Positions 30,573 through 42,146 of a stretch of 64,000 nucleotides of DNA are shown here, piece after piece. How positions within the stretch are numbered: the stretch's first letter is position 1; every line of letters begins with the position of its first letter. The DNA lies in NCBI GenBank assembly GCA_958510875.1, contig OY294067.1, forward strand, positions 194,501,322 to 194,565,321, given 5' to 3'. The position numbers and the translations under genes are program-made. Below the pieces are notes generated by a model. The model did no database searches. It saw nothing but the letters and a program-made list of their open reading frames with translations, and had not been told where the DNA came from. Source of the DNA: Endomychus coccineus (Eukaryota > Arthropoda > Insecta > Coleoptera > Endomychidae).

Positions 30573-32340
30573 TAGGTATGATAGATAGATAATTGTTTAT
30601 TTGACAACATTACATAACAATTGTAGCAAGTAATACATAAGCTGCTAAAGCTACGACACGACGGGTGCCGGCTTACAAACAATAAAAAATACAAAACAAA
30701 TCAGAAATACCATAAAAGGTGAGAGTACAACAAAAAAAACACAACATACATCACAGTCAATGTTGACTATTCAGCAGTTACAATTCTAATATCAATATCA
30801 GCGGATGATAGAGCCCGTGTGTACTCTCGAACCGAGTAAAATGCCTTAAGCTGCAGGTAAGATCTCAATCTAAGTTTAAATTTTGCGAATGTAAAATAAC
30901 AGTCTCAGGAAGCGCATTATATAGAGAAATATTTAAAGAATTCCTAACAGATCTATCCAACCTGTAACGAGTAACTCTCACCAAATTCGATGCTCTGGTA
31001 CTATACCCATGAAAGCACGAATTCAGAATATACTCTGACCTGCTCCCATGAATCTCCAAAAGTTGACACAAGATGAACAGTGTTGGTAATGGCATAATTC
31101 GTAGACTCACAAAATGTGGCCTGCAGCTATCGTAATATCCAGAGTTTACTATCAAACGTACAGCCTTCTTCTGCAATCTAAACACCTGAATAGTACCCGA
31201 CGAATCCCCCACATCTGCACACCATATGACATATGAGAATGGAACAATGAATAATATACTGTTAACAGCGTCTCTAATTCGACGACAGATCTCAACCTCG
31301 TTATAACAAAGATAGTAGATGATAATTTACTCCTCAGTCCGGTTAAATGCTGGCGCCAGGGTAGTCGATCGTCAAGTATTATTCCCAAAAGTTTAGCGCT
31401 CTTTCCGGTGGTTACTATGTCATTTGAGGAGAAAATGAATTCTTGATTCTTGTCCATATTAAGTTTTAGATTGTTTTGGGTGAACCAATCCTCCGCCATC
31501 GACCGAGTATTGGCAATTTTGGTGATCAGACTACTAAGGTTCCTGTCGCCACAGATTATCGAGCTGTCATCGGCAAAAGACTTACTTTTTTCGGGGAGCA
31601 AGTAGTAATATAAGTCATTTAAATAAACTATAAGAAGTTGGGGTCCTAAGATTGAGCCTTGCGGCACTCCACTTTTCACAATCTCATGCTCTGAAACTGC
31701 ATCACCAAAATATGCATATTAACGTCTTAGAGACAAATATGACTATGAGTTTCAACGGCTATCCCCTTACGACGTATCTGGAAAGCTTCTCAATCAGTAG
31801 CCCATGGGAAACACAGTCGATAGTTTTACTTAGGCTACACAGTGTCAGGCCAACGTGCTCTTCCCTCTCAAGACCCCCAATAATGTCCCTCAATGCGCTG
31901 TCCACCGCCTGAACCGCGGACTGGTCCGGCTTAAACCCTTATTGTGCTGAAAATACTGAGCCAGAGCCTTCTTTATAATTATCTCAAATATCTTTCCCAA
32001 AAATGAAACTATCGATATTGGTCGATAATTTTCAGCCAAGTCAGTGTCCCCCTTCTTGAACAAAGGTATCACACGGGTCAACTTGAATGAATCTGGAAAA
32101 ACACCTTCAGTAATACACACGTTGAAAAGGTACGTCAAAGGTCGAACAAACAGTTCCTTCATGTTCTTCAGAATGATACTATTCATGTCATAAACGTCAT
32201 AACAGTATGATACTTTTACTCCATCTATCGCCTCACAAACATCAATCTCATGAATGGGCAGGAAGACAAATGAACTTCGTACTGAGGGAATTTTCAAAAT
32301 CAATTCACGCTGGCGGTCAAGATCAACTGGCAGACTCATT
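30573..32340 (-). mobile_element. Non-LTR retrotransposon, RT and C-terminus, 5'-truncated
   Basis: Minus-strand frames in order: LTRVIPLFKKGDTDLAENYR with PISIVSFLGKIFE (32339-31890), then after a shift GFKPDQSAVQAVDSALRDII and LSKTIDCVSHGLL, then SGVPQGSILGPQ and KSFADDSSII (FADD catalytic motif, ~31580), LLGIILDDRL, and KKAVRLIVNSGYYDSCRPHF with HGYSTRASNL (31200-30870). The 3' end carries AATAAA and a short (ATCT)n tail at about 30576-30600. Three frames are needed, so this copy is dead. The clade is probably CR1/jockey-like; endonuclease and ORF1 are missing. Confidence 0.85.
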
Positions 32341-32610
32341 ATTATTTCAGCGGCTACAGAAACAACAAAAACTATTCAAATCTCCTGCAACCAATCAGCA
32401 CTTAGTGCCATCAGCTCTGTATGTTCATTCATACAAATTCTTAATGTGTACCACTACTTTATGTGATATTTTATTTCTATGTATCACATATTCCATTTAT
32501 ATTATATTTTTAGTAAGTGTTAGGGTTGTTAAGGTATAAGTAAACAAGTTGCTTTGTAAAACATGTTTATAGTAATTGCAATAAAGTCTATCTATCTGTC
32601 TACCTGTTAC
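32340..32610 (+). mobile_element. Probable non-LTR 3' end in opposite orientation
   Basis: CAATAAAGTCTATCTATCTG at 32579-32598 is a polyadenylation signal followed by the same type of (TATC)n tail as the minus-strand element ending at 30573. No ORF is assignable. Confidence 0.4.
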
Positions 32611-32802
32611 TTAGTCGGTTGTTTTCTGGCTTACGTTCTTCAATTAATGTTGGCTGGATTATACTAGTGTGTCGGTTTGGCTCAAGCAGTATGTTGAATG
32701 TCACAGAACGGCGATGGCACGTGATATCAGACTTATCTTCATGATGCTACTGCGGACCTTCAGATTCTCTAGGTAGGGCTACTTTAGTTGACTTCAACTG
32801 GT

Positions 32803-33354
32803 TTATATCTGTTGCTTGACAATTCTCCCACAATCAAGCTTGGCAAGATAGTGACGAGACCCCATACATCTTGTTACAACACCAAACTGCCATGTATCAC
32901 TATTATTGAGATGTACACAGACTGGAACTCTGTCCTTCCAATACCAATCGAACCAGTATATTGAGTTGATTCCTGGAGAGGCTGGGGGGAAACTGTATCT
33001 AATCTTATACTCATTCTCCTGTGAAGGTACATTTCGGCAGGTGATAATCCAAAAGCAAGTGGTTCGATGAAGAAAAACGATTTCTCTCACTTTTTCAGCA
33101 ATAATTCCTGGCTCCTTTATTTTAAAAGTCTGTACATAACACTCGGCGAGTTCATTAGTAACAGGATGGCCTGGTATTATCCAACGTTGGTTTGAACAGT
33201 ATTCTTTATATTCCTGAAATGTGAAAATTGTAGCGTTGTCCGAGACTAATAATTTAGGAAAACCATGAAAAGCAAAAATGTCCTTAAGGAGTTTGATTCT
33301 TGAGGATGCATAACGAAGGATACTGACTTCCATCCTCTTTGATTTTGCATCCAT
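32803..33354 (-). pseudogene. Ty3/gypsy integrase core fragment
   Basis: An open frame of 183 codons containing a DDE-type core: FHGFPKLLVSDNATIF (second acidic residue in SDN) and PVTNELAECYVQTF, where the final catalytic glutamate is expected in NELAE. It retains an end resembling the integrase C-terminal chromatin/DNA-binding segment (VCVHLNNSDTWQFGVV). Upstream and downstream frames are broken. Confidence 0.75.
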
Positions 33355-35119
33355 TCATATAAGAAAATAGTGACCTCTCAGTGGCCCAGCGCAGTTAATA
33401 TGAACTCGATCCCAATTCTCTGCAGGTTCCTCCCATGGGTGAACTTGTATTTTGGAGGATTATTCTGTAATTGTACATACTGTTCACAGCTACATGAGTG
33501 ACATGCAACTCATCTAATTTTGTAATTCGAAGACTCTTTGCGATGATAATTCTTTCCATTTTGAACAGGATATCATGGTGAATCGTAAACGGAGTCTTGA
33601 GGATTCGAACGGAGATCGGCCAATTTTATTTCAGTTTAGGATCATTTGCAGTCTCTTCAACCATCGTACGCACTGATTCAAGCTGCCGTGATGTTACAAA
33701 GCTATTCTGCACGTAGAATATCGACTCCTTTATTGATTAGAATGTCAGGTGTCATTAATGCTTGAGAGTTCTAGACAGATAGTCAACATTTACATTTTCG
33801 TTTCCTTTTTGTGGCGTTCTGAAAGTACTTTAAATTTCGCAATGAACTCGGAACATCTTCAATTCGTTGAATGGGAAAATTTGCTGTCGTTAAACTCACT
33901 TATAATCAACACATAGTCTAGTCTTACGCCTTCGTCTGGTTTTGGAATTAGCCCAACCCCATTCACTCAATGCTATAGGGGTGATCACTCTTGCGGCTTC
34001 TAAACTATCAAGTTCTTTATCAACTTGGTCCTATAGTGCAAATGGCACATCTCGTTGATGGGTGAAAATATGTTTCACTCCTTCTCTGAGTTTGCAATTT
34101 TCATTTCACATTTGGAACATAACCTATCCTTTCCTCAAAAATGTTTGTAAAATGTTACAGTATATTCTCCATTGGCTGTAGTACCAAGGCAACTGAGCGC
34201 TATATTTTGTGGTTTACGAAAGTTTCTGTGCTTGTCTATTTCATGTAGGTTGATATTCAGACCTCTAATCCAAGTTCTCCCAAGTAAATTATCATGACCC
34301 ATTGGAACAATGAAAAGATCTGCTCTCAATTTTACTTTTCCATATGTGATTCAAACTGGAATCGTGCCCTTTGGCTTGATGAAATAATCAGAATAGGAAC
34401 GGAACAAAACTTTGGCACTGCTAAACCCAGAGCGTCGAAATCTGCTTCTGAAATGAGCGAAAAACGTGCTCCCCAATCTACCTCAAACCTCTGAGACTTA
34501 TTGTTAAGAATAACAGTGACAACATATTTATCATACTCTGGTCCTTTAGGTTACATGTACATGTGATATGAAAATCACAGTCTGGTTCCTAAGAGTTGTA
34601 ACAACTTCTGAAATACTTTGTTCTTTTTTTGACACATTCCTAAAATAGTGTTGAGCAACTACTGTTGAAACTAAAGGAGCCAGCATTCGCTGTAAGTAAT
34701 TTACCAAATCATCGTATGTAAGAAATTGATTGATTCATCAAGGATTATAAATTTTGCGAGATTGTATAAAGTGTTGAGCCAATTGATGCACATAAAAGGT
34801 GGGCTTTCTTTGTTGTTCTATTGTATTTTTGAAGCGTAATTTTCAAAACGTTCTAGATATAACTAACATTTTTCAAATGGTATAATATTGTTTACATGTG
34901 GAACTGGTCTGTTGATTTTGACACTGAAGGAGAAGCTTTTCCTGTGACTGTTAGGTTTCAATAATTTTTGAAATTGATCTGCATACATATTCATTAAAAC
35001 TGAGTGAAATTATTGAATTACTATTTCCTCACTTACATAACTCGGTGAATGATGAACCTCATGGTAGAACATTTGTTTATTTTTTACTGATTAAAACTGA
35101 ACGAAAACTTCAAAAGTTG

Positions 35120-35132
35120 ATCCTCGTCGCCA
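35120..35132 (-). promoter_or_regulatory. tRNA primer-binding site of the minus-strand gypsy element
   Basis: Minus strand TGGCGACGAGGAT, identical to the PBS at 56190-56202 of the younger gypsy element. Located right after a TG-starting candidate LTR. Confidence 0.7.
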
Positions 35133-35329
35133 ATTATTATATTCAGAAATGGTACAATTTATTATATGTATATATTAGTTCAGTAACAAAATGATACAAT
35201 ATAATATTAACTTGACATAAAACTGGCAAACTGTCAATTCGTAACTAGGATGATTTATATTCCATGGTTACAACAATTCTAACGAGGTTCATCAAAAAGT
35301 AATGGACGAAGAATCAGCCAGTGATAACA

Positions 35330-37540
35330 CGTAGCATGCTTTGAAGCCACATCAAAGGAAGTTATTCAAGATTTGTACCGTTTTTTTCTCATTTTGCTGG
35401 AAATCATATAGCAAAACACAAGAGTTTATGGAATGAGTTGAATAACGGGCTTGTAACAATAAATGAGAAGGCTTTGCCAGATTTTATGTTAGTTTGCAAA
35501 ACGCTACATATTTTACCAAGTCTAGCTGATGCTGTTAACCCAGGATGATATCACACATTCGACGAATTGACAATTATGTTATTCTTGTTTGACAGAAATG
35601 TCATGAAAGAATCAAATGAAGACAAAACTACAAAATAAGCGTTACTGGTTAATGTAATTAAGCAACGTAGGAAAAAAATGATATTTGCAACAATTGTTAG
35701 AAGGAGGGTCTTTGGCTAGAGGCCTGACGGAAGTGGATAGCTAATGGAAGACCTAGTAAAAATGAAAACAGAAATCAGGTTACAAGCAAATATGAAGGTA
35801 TCAGTGCAGTTCTCATGTTCGTCTGTGAAGAGTTTTTTACTCAGTAGAAACAGATTCATCAACGTGGTGGGTTGACAACGGCGTAACAAGGCATACAACA
35901 AATTGCTCGAAGAATTTTGAGAATTAAAAATTTTTTAAAAGTCCACGTGGTGTTAAAGTTGCTGGTCAAGACAAATTAATGGCTGAAGGAAAAGCAATAT
36001 AAAAATGTCAATAGGAGGTCAAGAAATAATGTTGTCGGATGTTTGGTATGTTCCAAATTTATCCAGAAATTTGTTTTCAGTGTTAGTGAAAAGTGAACTT
36101 TTTGCATGGGAGTTTGGGAGCCTTGTGGAACTCTGTATAAAGCAGCCATTCAACCAGTTTCACCTAGAGAAATTGTTGAGGTGAAGCCATTGATGATTCT
36201 TCAATGCTACAGTTGTACCTTGAAAGATGAGGTCATAAGACAAGCGCCATATTAAACAAATGTTAGAACAAGAGTTAAGAATAAACGTTTCCTTAGAAAA
36301 ATAGCTTTGCGAGCCATGCGTTTATGATAGATACAACCAAACCTGGTGAACTAATGTCAGCTGATGTTAGTGGTTCATTTAACGAATCTTTTCAGGAGAA
36401 AAGATTTATGGTTGTGTTCCAGGATAGCTACACGACATTTCACTTTTTTATATAATAAAAGAAAGAATAAAGATATGTTGAAGCACGTTCTTCAACATGC
36501 AAAGGCATTAGGACACTCGATCAAGGAGATGCTTAGTGATAATGGTGGTGAGTTTGACAGTGAAGAAACTCGTCAAATTCTACATTCAGAAGGTTTCACT
36601 CAGGGATTGCAGCACAACACAGCAAAATTGAGAAAGTGAGCGTGAGAATCGGGTTATTGTTAAATGGCGAGAACTTTCAAACGTTCAAACAAAGAAGGGG
36701 ACTTTCCAGCAGCGATTTGGGCAGAGTTGATTGGAGTGTCAGTGTACATCCTAAATCGAACTGCAAAATCATCCATGGATTAGTCCATTTGAGCTGTGGA
36801 TTGGAAAGAACCCCAGAATAAAACATTTAAGAATTATAGGATCTGTTACGCACATGTTCCAGTTTAGAAGCGAAGGAAAATCGATAAAAAGGATGGCAAA
36901 GGATATGACGGAGATGAACTTTACCTCTTCATCTAGAATTAAGAGATCGTTAAAAAATAACTAAGCCTTTGAAGTCCACCTACTTTGTAATGATTGCAGA
37001 AGAGATTAATAATCGATCAGATGGAACTCCAGAATCTTATGAAGATGTTCTCAAAAATTTACAAAGTGTTTATTGGAGATAAGCAATGTATAGTGAAATG
37101 ACATTGTTAGAAGAGAATCATACTTGGGAATTGACTGTTCTACCTAAAGGAGCAAAAGACATACCATGCAAGTGGGTGTTTTTTGATTAAAAACAAATCC
37201 AGATGGCAGTATAGTAGTCTATACTAGACTACAGAAAGAAGTATGAACTTAAACAAGCTCCAATAAGTTGAAGCAAACGTTTCGGAGCATTTCTTTTTTT
37301 TTTGTCAGCACATTTCAAAGCAAGTGAAGCAGATCCGTGTTTATACATTAGAGAAAAGGGTGGTAAGAAACTTTTTTGTTGCTCTTTATGTAGACGATGG
37401 GTTAGTCATGGCAAATGATCAGCAAGAGACAGAAATTTTTGTTGAAGAGTTAAAAGCTGAATTCAAGATTACCATGAATCCTGTATTATACTTTCTTGGA
37501 ATTGAAATAGAATGTTTTGATGATGATCAAGATTAGTCAA
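35330..37540 (+). mobile_element. Degenerate Ty1/copia element
   Basis: In shifting frames on the + strand: gag-like sequence near 35400-35700; protease region WWVDNGVTRHTTNCSKNF (~35860-35915) and LSDVWYVPNLSRNLFSVLV (~36030-36087); integrase MLSDNGGEFDSEETRQIL (~36531-36580) and WISPFELWIGKNPR (~36775-36820); RT piece FVALYVDDGLVMANDQQETE with YFLGIEIE (37375-37510). Large parts of RT and all of RNase H are missing. No LTRs recognised. Highly decayed. Confidence 0.75.
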
Positions 37541-37544
37541 CAAG

Positions 37545-38985
37545 CATATGAAAATTAATTGCGCTTGTTTTGAAGTTATTCTAATTTTCATCAAATTTTT
37601 GAATAAAATGAACAAAGGTGTTTCAATGGGTACTCTTTTCAAATTTAGGAAAATGATATAAATTTCTGTCAGCAACTTGTTATCATCAAAATCATGTATC
37701 CCGTACTTTTATTAATTTGCGTTAGGTTATGATGATACTATTGACCAACTTCTAAAACCAAAATGAACTATATTTCGCGTATCGTCATAGAAGTCATAAG
37801 TGTCGTGAAATAGAATAATTGTATTATATTACATTCCATCCAGTCTTACCGCATAAGTATAAAATCATGAGTATAACATGTGGCTTTCTTACAACATAAA
37901 ATGATAGTTAATACAGTTATTTTACTTGACGAGTAGGGATAAGACTATCAAAAGGTATTTAAAAGTATATAACTCATGAGTTACTACAAAAAAATGGTAA
38001 ATATCACTACGTTTTCTAAACCGATTTCAATTCCGTACTTTAGCATTTCATTTTCAAGACATACAACTGCACACATTTAGAAATTTCAATCAAATAATAT
38101 ATATTTAACAATGAAATTGTATATTCATATGTTTGGAAATGGAATATCACACGAACCAATCAATTAAATTAACTGTCCAATCTTCTGCTAAATTACAACA
38201 TGAGATATGAATATGATTTTATGCTTTTAATCACCGTAACAAATAAAAAATTTCTATCGTTTCACCCTTTACTGTGTGATATGAATTTTATCTATATTGT
38301 AAAATTAACACTACTATGTTGAAATCACTTTTATTTGTAACTTCCGTTCTCGAGTATCAACATGTAGCGTTTTAATTGTACAATCTGCATAACAAATTGT
38401 ATTGTACAATAAAACATGTGAAATTCAACCAAATGCCAATTTTTGATCGCAAATCAAAATGGCTTATGAAATTTAAACGTATCCATCTCTAAAGAAATGC
38501 TTCTACATTCAAAAGTACCGGGAACCACACGGAATCTTTGTAAACTCACGAATTACGAACATGCTACTTCATTAAACTCCGGTCTATCTTTATCAAACGC
38601 ACAGATACGTATGATATTCTTTTCAAAATATATTATTCGATATAGTGTAGAATTTTTGGCGCCACTAATTTTGAGTAATATCGTTTTATTAATTAACGAA
38701 AGTGTATTAAATTATACTCAAAAAGAAACCAGATGTATTGCAAACTTTACTATACTCGTTGTAATCTGTCTGTAATCTTTCAAAACCACAGCTGTAGTTC
38801 GGAAGTAAATTTCAACATAGAGATGACTAAAGATGTCTGATAATGTATATTACCAAATGGAGATTATCATTTTAACAACAATTTTTAGTGACTGCCCAAT
38901 GTTTCGCCAATTTTTGCCATATGATGTAAAAATGATTATTATTTTTATAATAATTAGATTAATAAGTTGGTGATGTTACACTCAC
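37545..38985. other. Intron sequence with a PLE terminal fragment
   Basis: Mostly unassigned AT-rich DNA. Around 38220-38350, GAAATCACTTTTATTTGTAA and flanking bases match inversely the sequence after the hammerhead-like motif at 6408-6450 and directly 2540-2620, so this is a scattered PLE terminal fragment. Confidence 0.4.
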
Positions 38986-38989
38986 AAAT

Positions 38990-39245
38990 ACATACACGTC
39001 AACGTCTCTAGAACATCGTAGATATTTTCACGGTCGGTGCTCATCGGTTATCTCGTCTTATTCCACCAAGACCCTATACTGCTTACCCTTTCGATGTCAA
39101 GCTCGATACATACCGAACTTCTTTCCACCAGACTTCATTTTTCTTTCAAACGGCGAACTTGTGGTTCTCTTTGCCTAGTGATGCCTATAATCTCCAAATT
39201 CCAAAGCTTACCTCCTCTCCCAACACCGCTGGCTCACCTGACGTT
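38990..39245 (+). mobile_element. Non-LTR retrotransposon ORF2 3'-tail fragment
   Basis: YRTSFHQTSFFFQTANLWFS and LPSDAYNLQIPKL (about 39110-39215) match the typical RTxxFxxSFFPRTxxLWNSLP end of CR1/jockey ORF2. Similar to 22880-23170. It lies 125 bases before an exonuclease exon. Confidence 0.6.
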
Positions 39246-39370
39246 CTACGAATATTATAGGTTTTTGCTCTCGTGTAGCCAAAATATCAAAATAGTAAGA
39301 CATATATGCAATTAAATATGATAAATGATATTGGGCAATAGCCAATTAAAATTGAAATTATTTTTTTCAG

Positions 39371-39566
39371 TTTTGCAATGGCGACAATTTTGTAAAAGTG
39401 TCTCGATCCACAATGAAGGTTCTTGTGAGTTCTTTGGATAAACCGAAATTTCTCCCACCACCGCCATGCTTCATGGACGAGGCTAGTGGATTCTCGAGTG
39501 AAGACGAATTTTTCGACGACGAACCTCTTCCGCCTATACAATCTGCACAGAGGAAATGGAATCTTT
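39371..39566 (+). CDS. nbr: Nibbler-type exonuclease, end of Mut7-C and linker
   Basis: Starts after ttttttttcag and ends at CTTT/gtaagt, 65 codons plus one base. FCNGDNFVKVSRSTM completes the Mut7-C zinc-binding CxxC and matches the RCxxCNxxxxxKVSRxxM pattern of EXD3. A proline- and acid-rich linker follows (FLPPPPCF, SSEDEFFDDEPLPP). The phase-1 end matches the two-base start of the last exon. Confidence 0.9.
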
Positions 39567-39659
39567 GTAAGTGTGTTTGATTAATGTCATTAGATGAATA
39601 TTACCTTTTTTGAAGATAAATGCTGTCATTTTCACTAACCCCTTCCAGGGAGTGTTTCA

Positions 39660-40440
39660 GAAACGTTTGAAAAGTCACTAGGAAATTTTTGAAAAGACAT
39701 TCATTCTCAAACAAAATGGTAAAAATTACTTGAACAAATAGCTCAAGAATATTGTTTGTTAATCTCTTCCTAACTTCGTGAACTTTGGACTATGGAGAAC
39801 AAAATTCGCATCTAACCAAGTATCATATTCTTATACCTAAATGCATAGTTTTGAACCCCAACCCTATTTCCCCCCACCCCTCAAAACAGACAAATACTGA
39901 TCTTGATGAAATTTTGCACACTTGACCGTCAAAGCAAAAAGAAAGTAACTGTCTACATAAGATTTCCAAAACAACTACCCCAGCGTCCGTTATCATACTT
40001 TAAAGCAGACAAGTACCAATTTTGATAAAATTCTGACACTTGACCTTCAAAATAAAAATAAAGTCGCTGTTTGTTTAAATGAGATTTAGAATTAACTGCC
40101 CCAAATCCTTCTACTACCCCTTGAAACAGAAGTACCTATCTTGATGGAATTTTGCACACTTGAACTTCCAAATGAATCAATGCCTAAGTGAAATATCGAA
40201 ATACTACATCTTTGCTCTTTCCCACTCCTTGAAGCAGATAAGTAGTGATCTTGATGAAATGTTGCACACTTGATCTCTAAAACAAGAGAAAAATCACAGT
40301 CTACATGAGACCCCTTAAAGATAAATACCGATATTGATGAAATTTTGCATACTTGACGTGCAAAAAAATTAAAAAGTCGCCACTGTGTACAGATATGTCT
40401 AGATTTTCACAAAATTTTACACTCTTGACCTCTAAAGCAA
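39660..40440 (+). repeat. Diverged tandem repeats, ~100-120 bp unit
   Basis: GAT(C/A)TTGATGAAATTTTGCA(C/T)ACTTGA recurs about six times between 39895 and 40430, each followed by a similar CTCTAAAGCAAGA-like stretch. Units are well diverged, so the array is old. Confidence 0.65.
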
Positions 40441-40733
40441 GAGGAAAATCTGATCATTCCACTTCTTTTGTGAATGTCCTGCGCTCAGTCGAATCGAGTT
40501 TACCTGGCTAGGTCCAGGAATCATCACGACCGATGACATGAAGGAGCTAAACGTAAAACAGATCTTAGGATTCTGCCAATCAGCCTGAGAGGAAAATCTA
40601 ATCATTTCACTTCCTCTGTGAATGTCCTGCGCTCAGTCGAATCAGGTTTACCTGGCTAGGTCCAGGAATCATCACAACCGATGACATAAAGGAGCTAAGC
40701 GTAAAACAGATCTTAGAATTCTGTCAATCAGTC
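40441..40733 (+). repeat. 148-bp tandem duplication of a non-LTR RNase H-tail coding segment
   Basis: Units start at 40441 and 40589 with GAGGAAAATCT. The second reads HFLCECPALSRIRFTWLG, then GPGIITTDDIKELSVKQILE, ending YSNTP and a stop. This is the terminal Cys-region of an R1/jockey-type ORF2. The first unit holds the same sequence out of frame. Confidence 0.8.
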
Positions 40734-40759
40734 GGGTATTCTAACACCCCCTGAAAACG

Positions 40760-42140
40760 TAGCAGGTGATAGTGTACAAGGGTCTATTTGGCTGTGTGAA
40801 CTGAGCTTTTTGATTAAATACGCTACCATTACAACCAATACCAATACTAAATCATTTCCAATATATTTTCTGTTCCTGCGAATGAGAGAAGTCACGTGAT
40901 CAATTGATTACACACTTTTTTTTTTAATTATGAAACTTACAACACCTGAATACCTAAATACATATCTACAATTAACTGGGATTAGGAAAAATCATTGATA
41001 ACAAGTGTTAAATTCCCCTTTTATTTTTAACATTAAGTTAGGCTAAATAAGTATATATTTATTATAATTCTACTATTCAATGGTTTCAAACATTTTCTTC
41101 ATTTATTATCAATAATATTTCTTATTCGAATTTATGAGCATATCATTAAGTATAATTCTAAGATTCACATCTTCGCGAATCGCTCAACATATATATTTGC
41201 TGTCTGTCAGACTAGGCTAATTCCGTAATCTACCGTAAAGAGTCAGTTCGAGTTCGAAGTTCGAATGCAGTATTGCCGACCTCGCACACAGGTACTCCTT
41301 ATGGTAATATGCGTTATACTAAAATTCGCTCGCTTGCATGTATGCCAACATTTGGAAACACTACATTTTCACTGAACAATCAGTTATACAGTCCACACCT
41401 CATAGTGAATAGGAGGTTGCAACCCCAATCAAAATTGGCGAGGAAGAGACGCAAACGAAATCCAGGGGAACAGCAAAAACCAAAAGTTGGCACCATACTT
41501 CATTCAAAAATGTAGAATGTTAATATGTTTTGGTCCTTCGAGCCGGAGCCGGAGCAGTGAATATTAGAACTACCGAATTTAAATTGCTTTTTTACCAATT
41601 CTCGTTTTCTATTCTGGAATGGCCTCGAACAGTTCGGCATCGTCTCCACAATTTTCTACCCACTCACTCTCACACACATACACATACATAATCTCAAAAA
41701 TAGTCAAGATCGATTCAGAAAGGCTAAAAATATATATCCGCGAAAATCCGAAACACTTTCTTTTAGACCGTTTACAACTTCCCTTATACCACGTAAAAAT
41801 CAAAATGTTGAGTGTAAAATGTTAACTTTTTGAGTATAAACGAAATGTTTCGGAATCCAAAATTGAACTGTTTAGAAGCTTGGAAATTTAAGTAATGTTT
41901 ATACCGAGTGATAAAAACATTTACATTGATATGACTTTTTGAAAATTCGAATACCGATAACGTTAATGGCTCAACGTAAATTCTTGGTTTAGGACAATTG
42001 AAAACGAGTGTAATGTTAGATCATTTTATACGCTGGAAGCTTTATTGGGAATATGTTTTTCTACATTCTTACTCCACAAGTTTGAATTATAAAAAGCGTA
42101 CTTACCTCCTCCAGTAAGTAAAAAGTATGAAATTTAATAT
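40760..42140. other. Intron sequence, nothing recognised
   Basis: AT-rich, with a T-run near 40918. The open frame at 41273-41515 has a basic end (RKRRKRNPGEQQKPK) but no splice or domain support. Confidence 0.35.
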
Positions 42141-42146
42141 ACTATA

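Larger units (their letters stand above)
32640..35275 (-). mobile_element. Degenerate Ty3/gypsy element, 5' LTR to integrase, RT mostly lost
   Basis: From 5' to 3' on the minus strand: a candidate 143-bp LTR (35275-35133, starting TGTTGTAACC and with AATAAA), PBS at 35132-35120, decayed gag, protease end PMGHDNLLGRTWIRGLNIN (~34300-34240), RT start VPFALxDQVDKELDSLEAAR (~34050), and integrase GFPKLLVSDNATIF and GHPVTNELAECYVQTFK (33275-33125). Most of RT and all of RNase H are missing. No 3' LTR was found near 32640. Confidence 0.75.

Noticed and set aside
41273..41515. 80-codon open frame with a basic C-terminus
   Set aside because: Lies inside an exonuclease intron without splice or domain evidence; likely chance.
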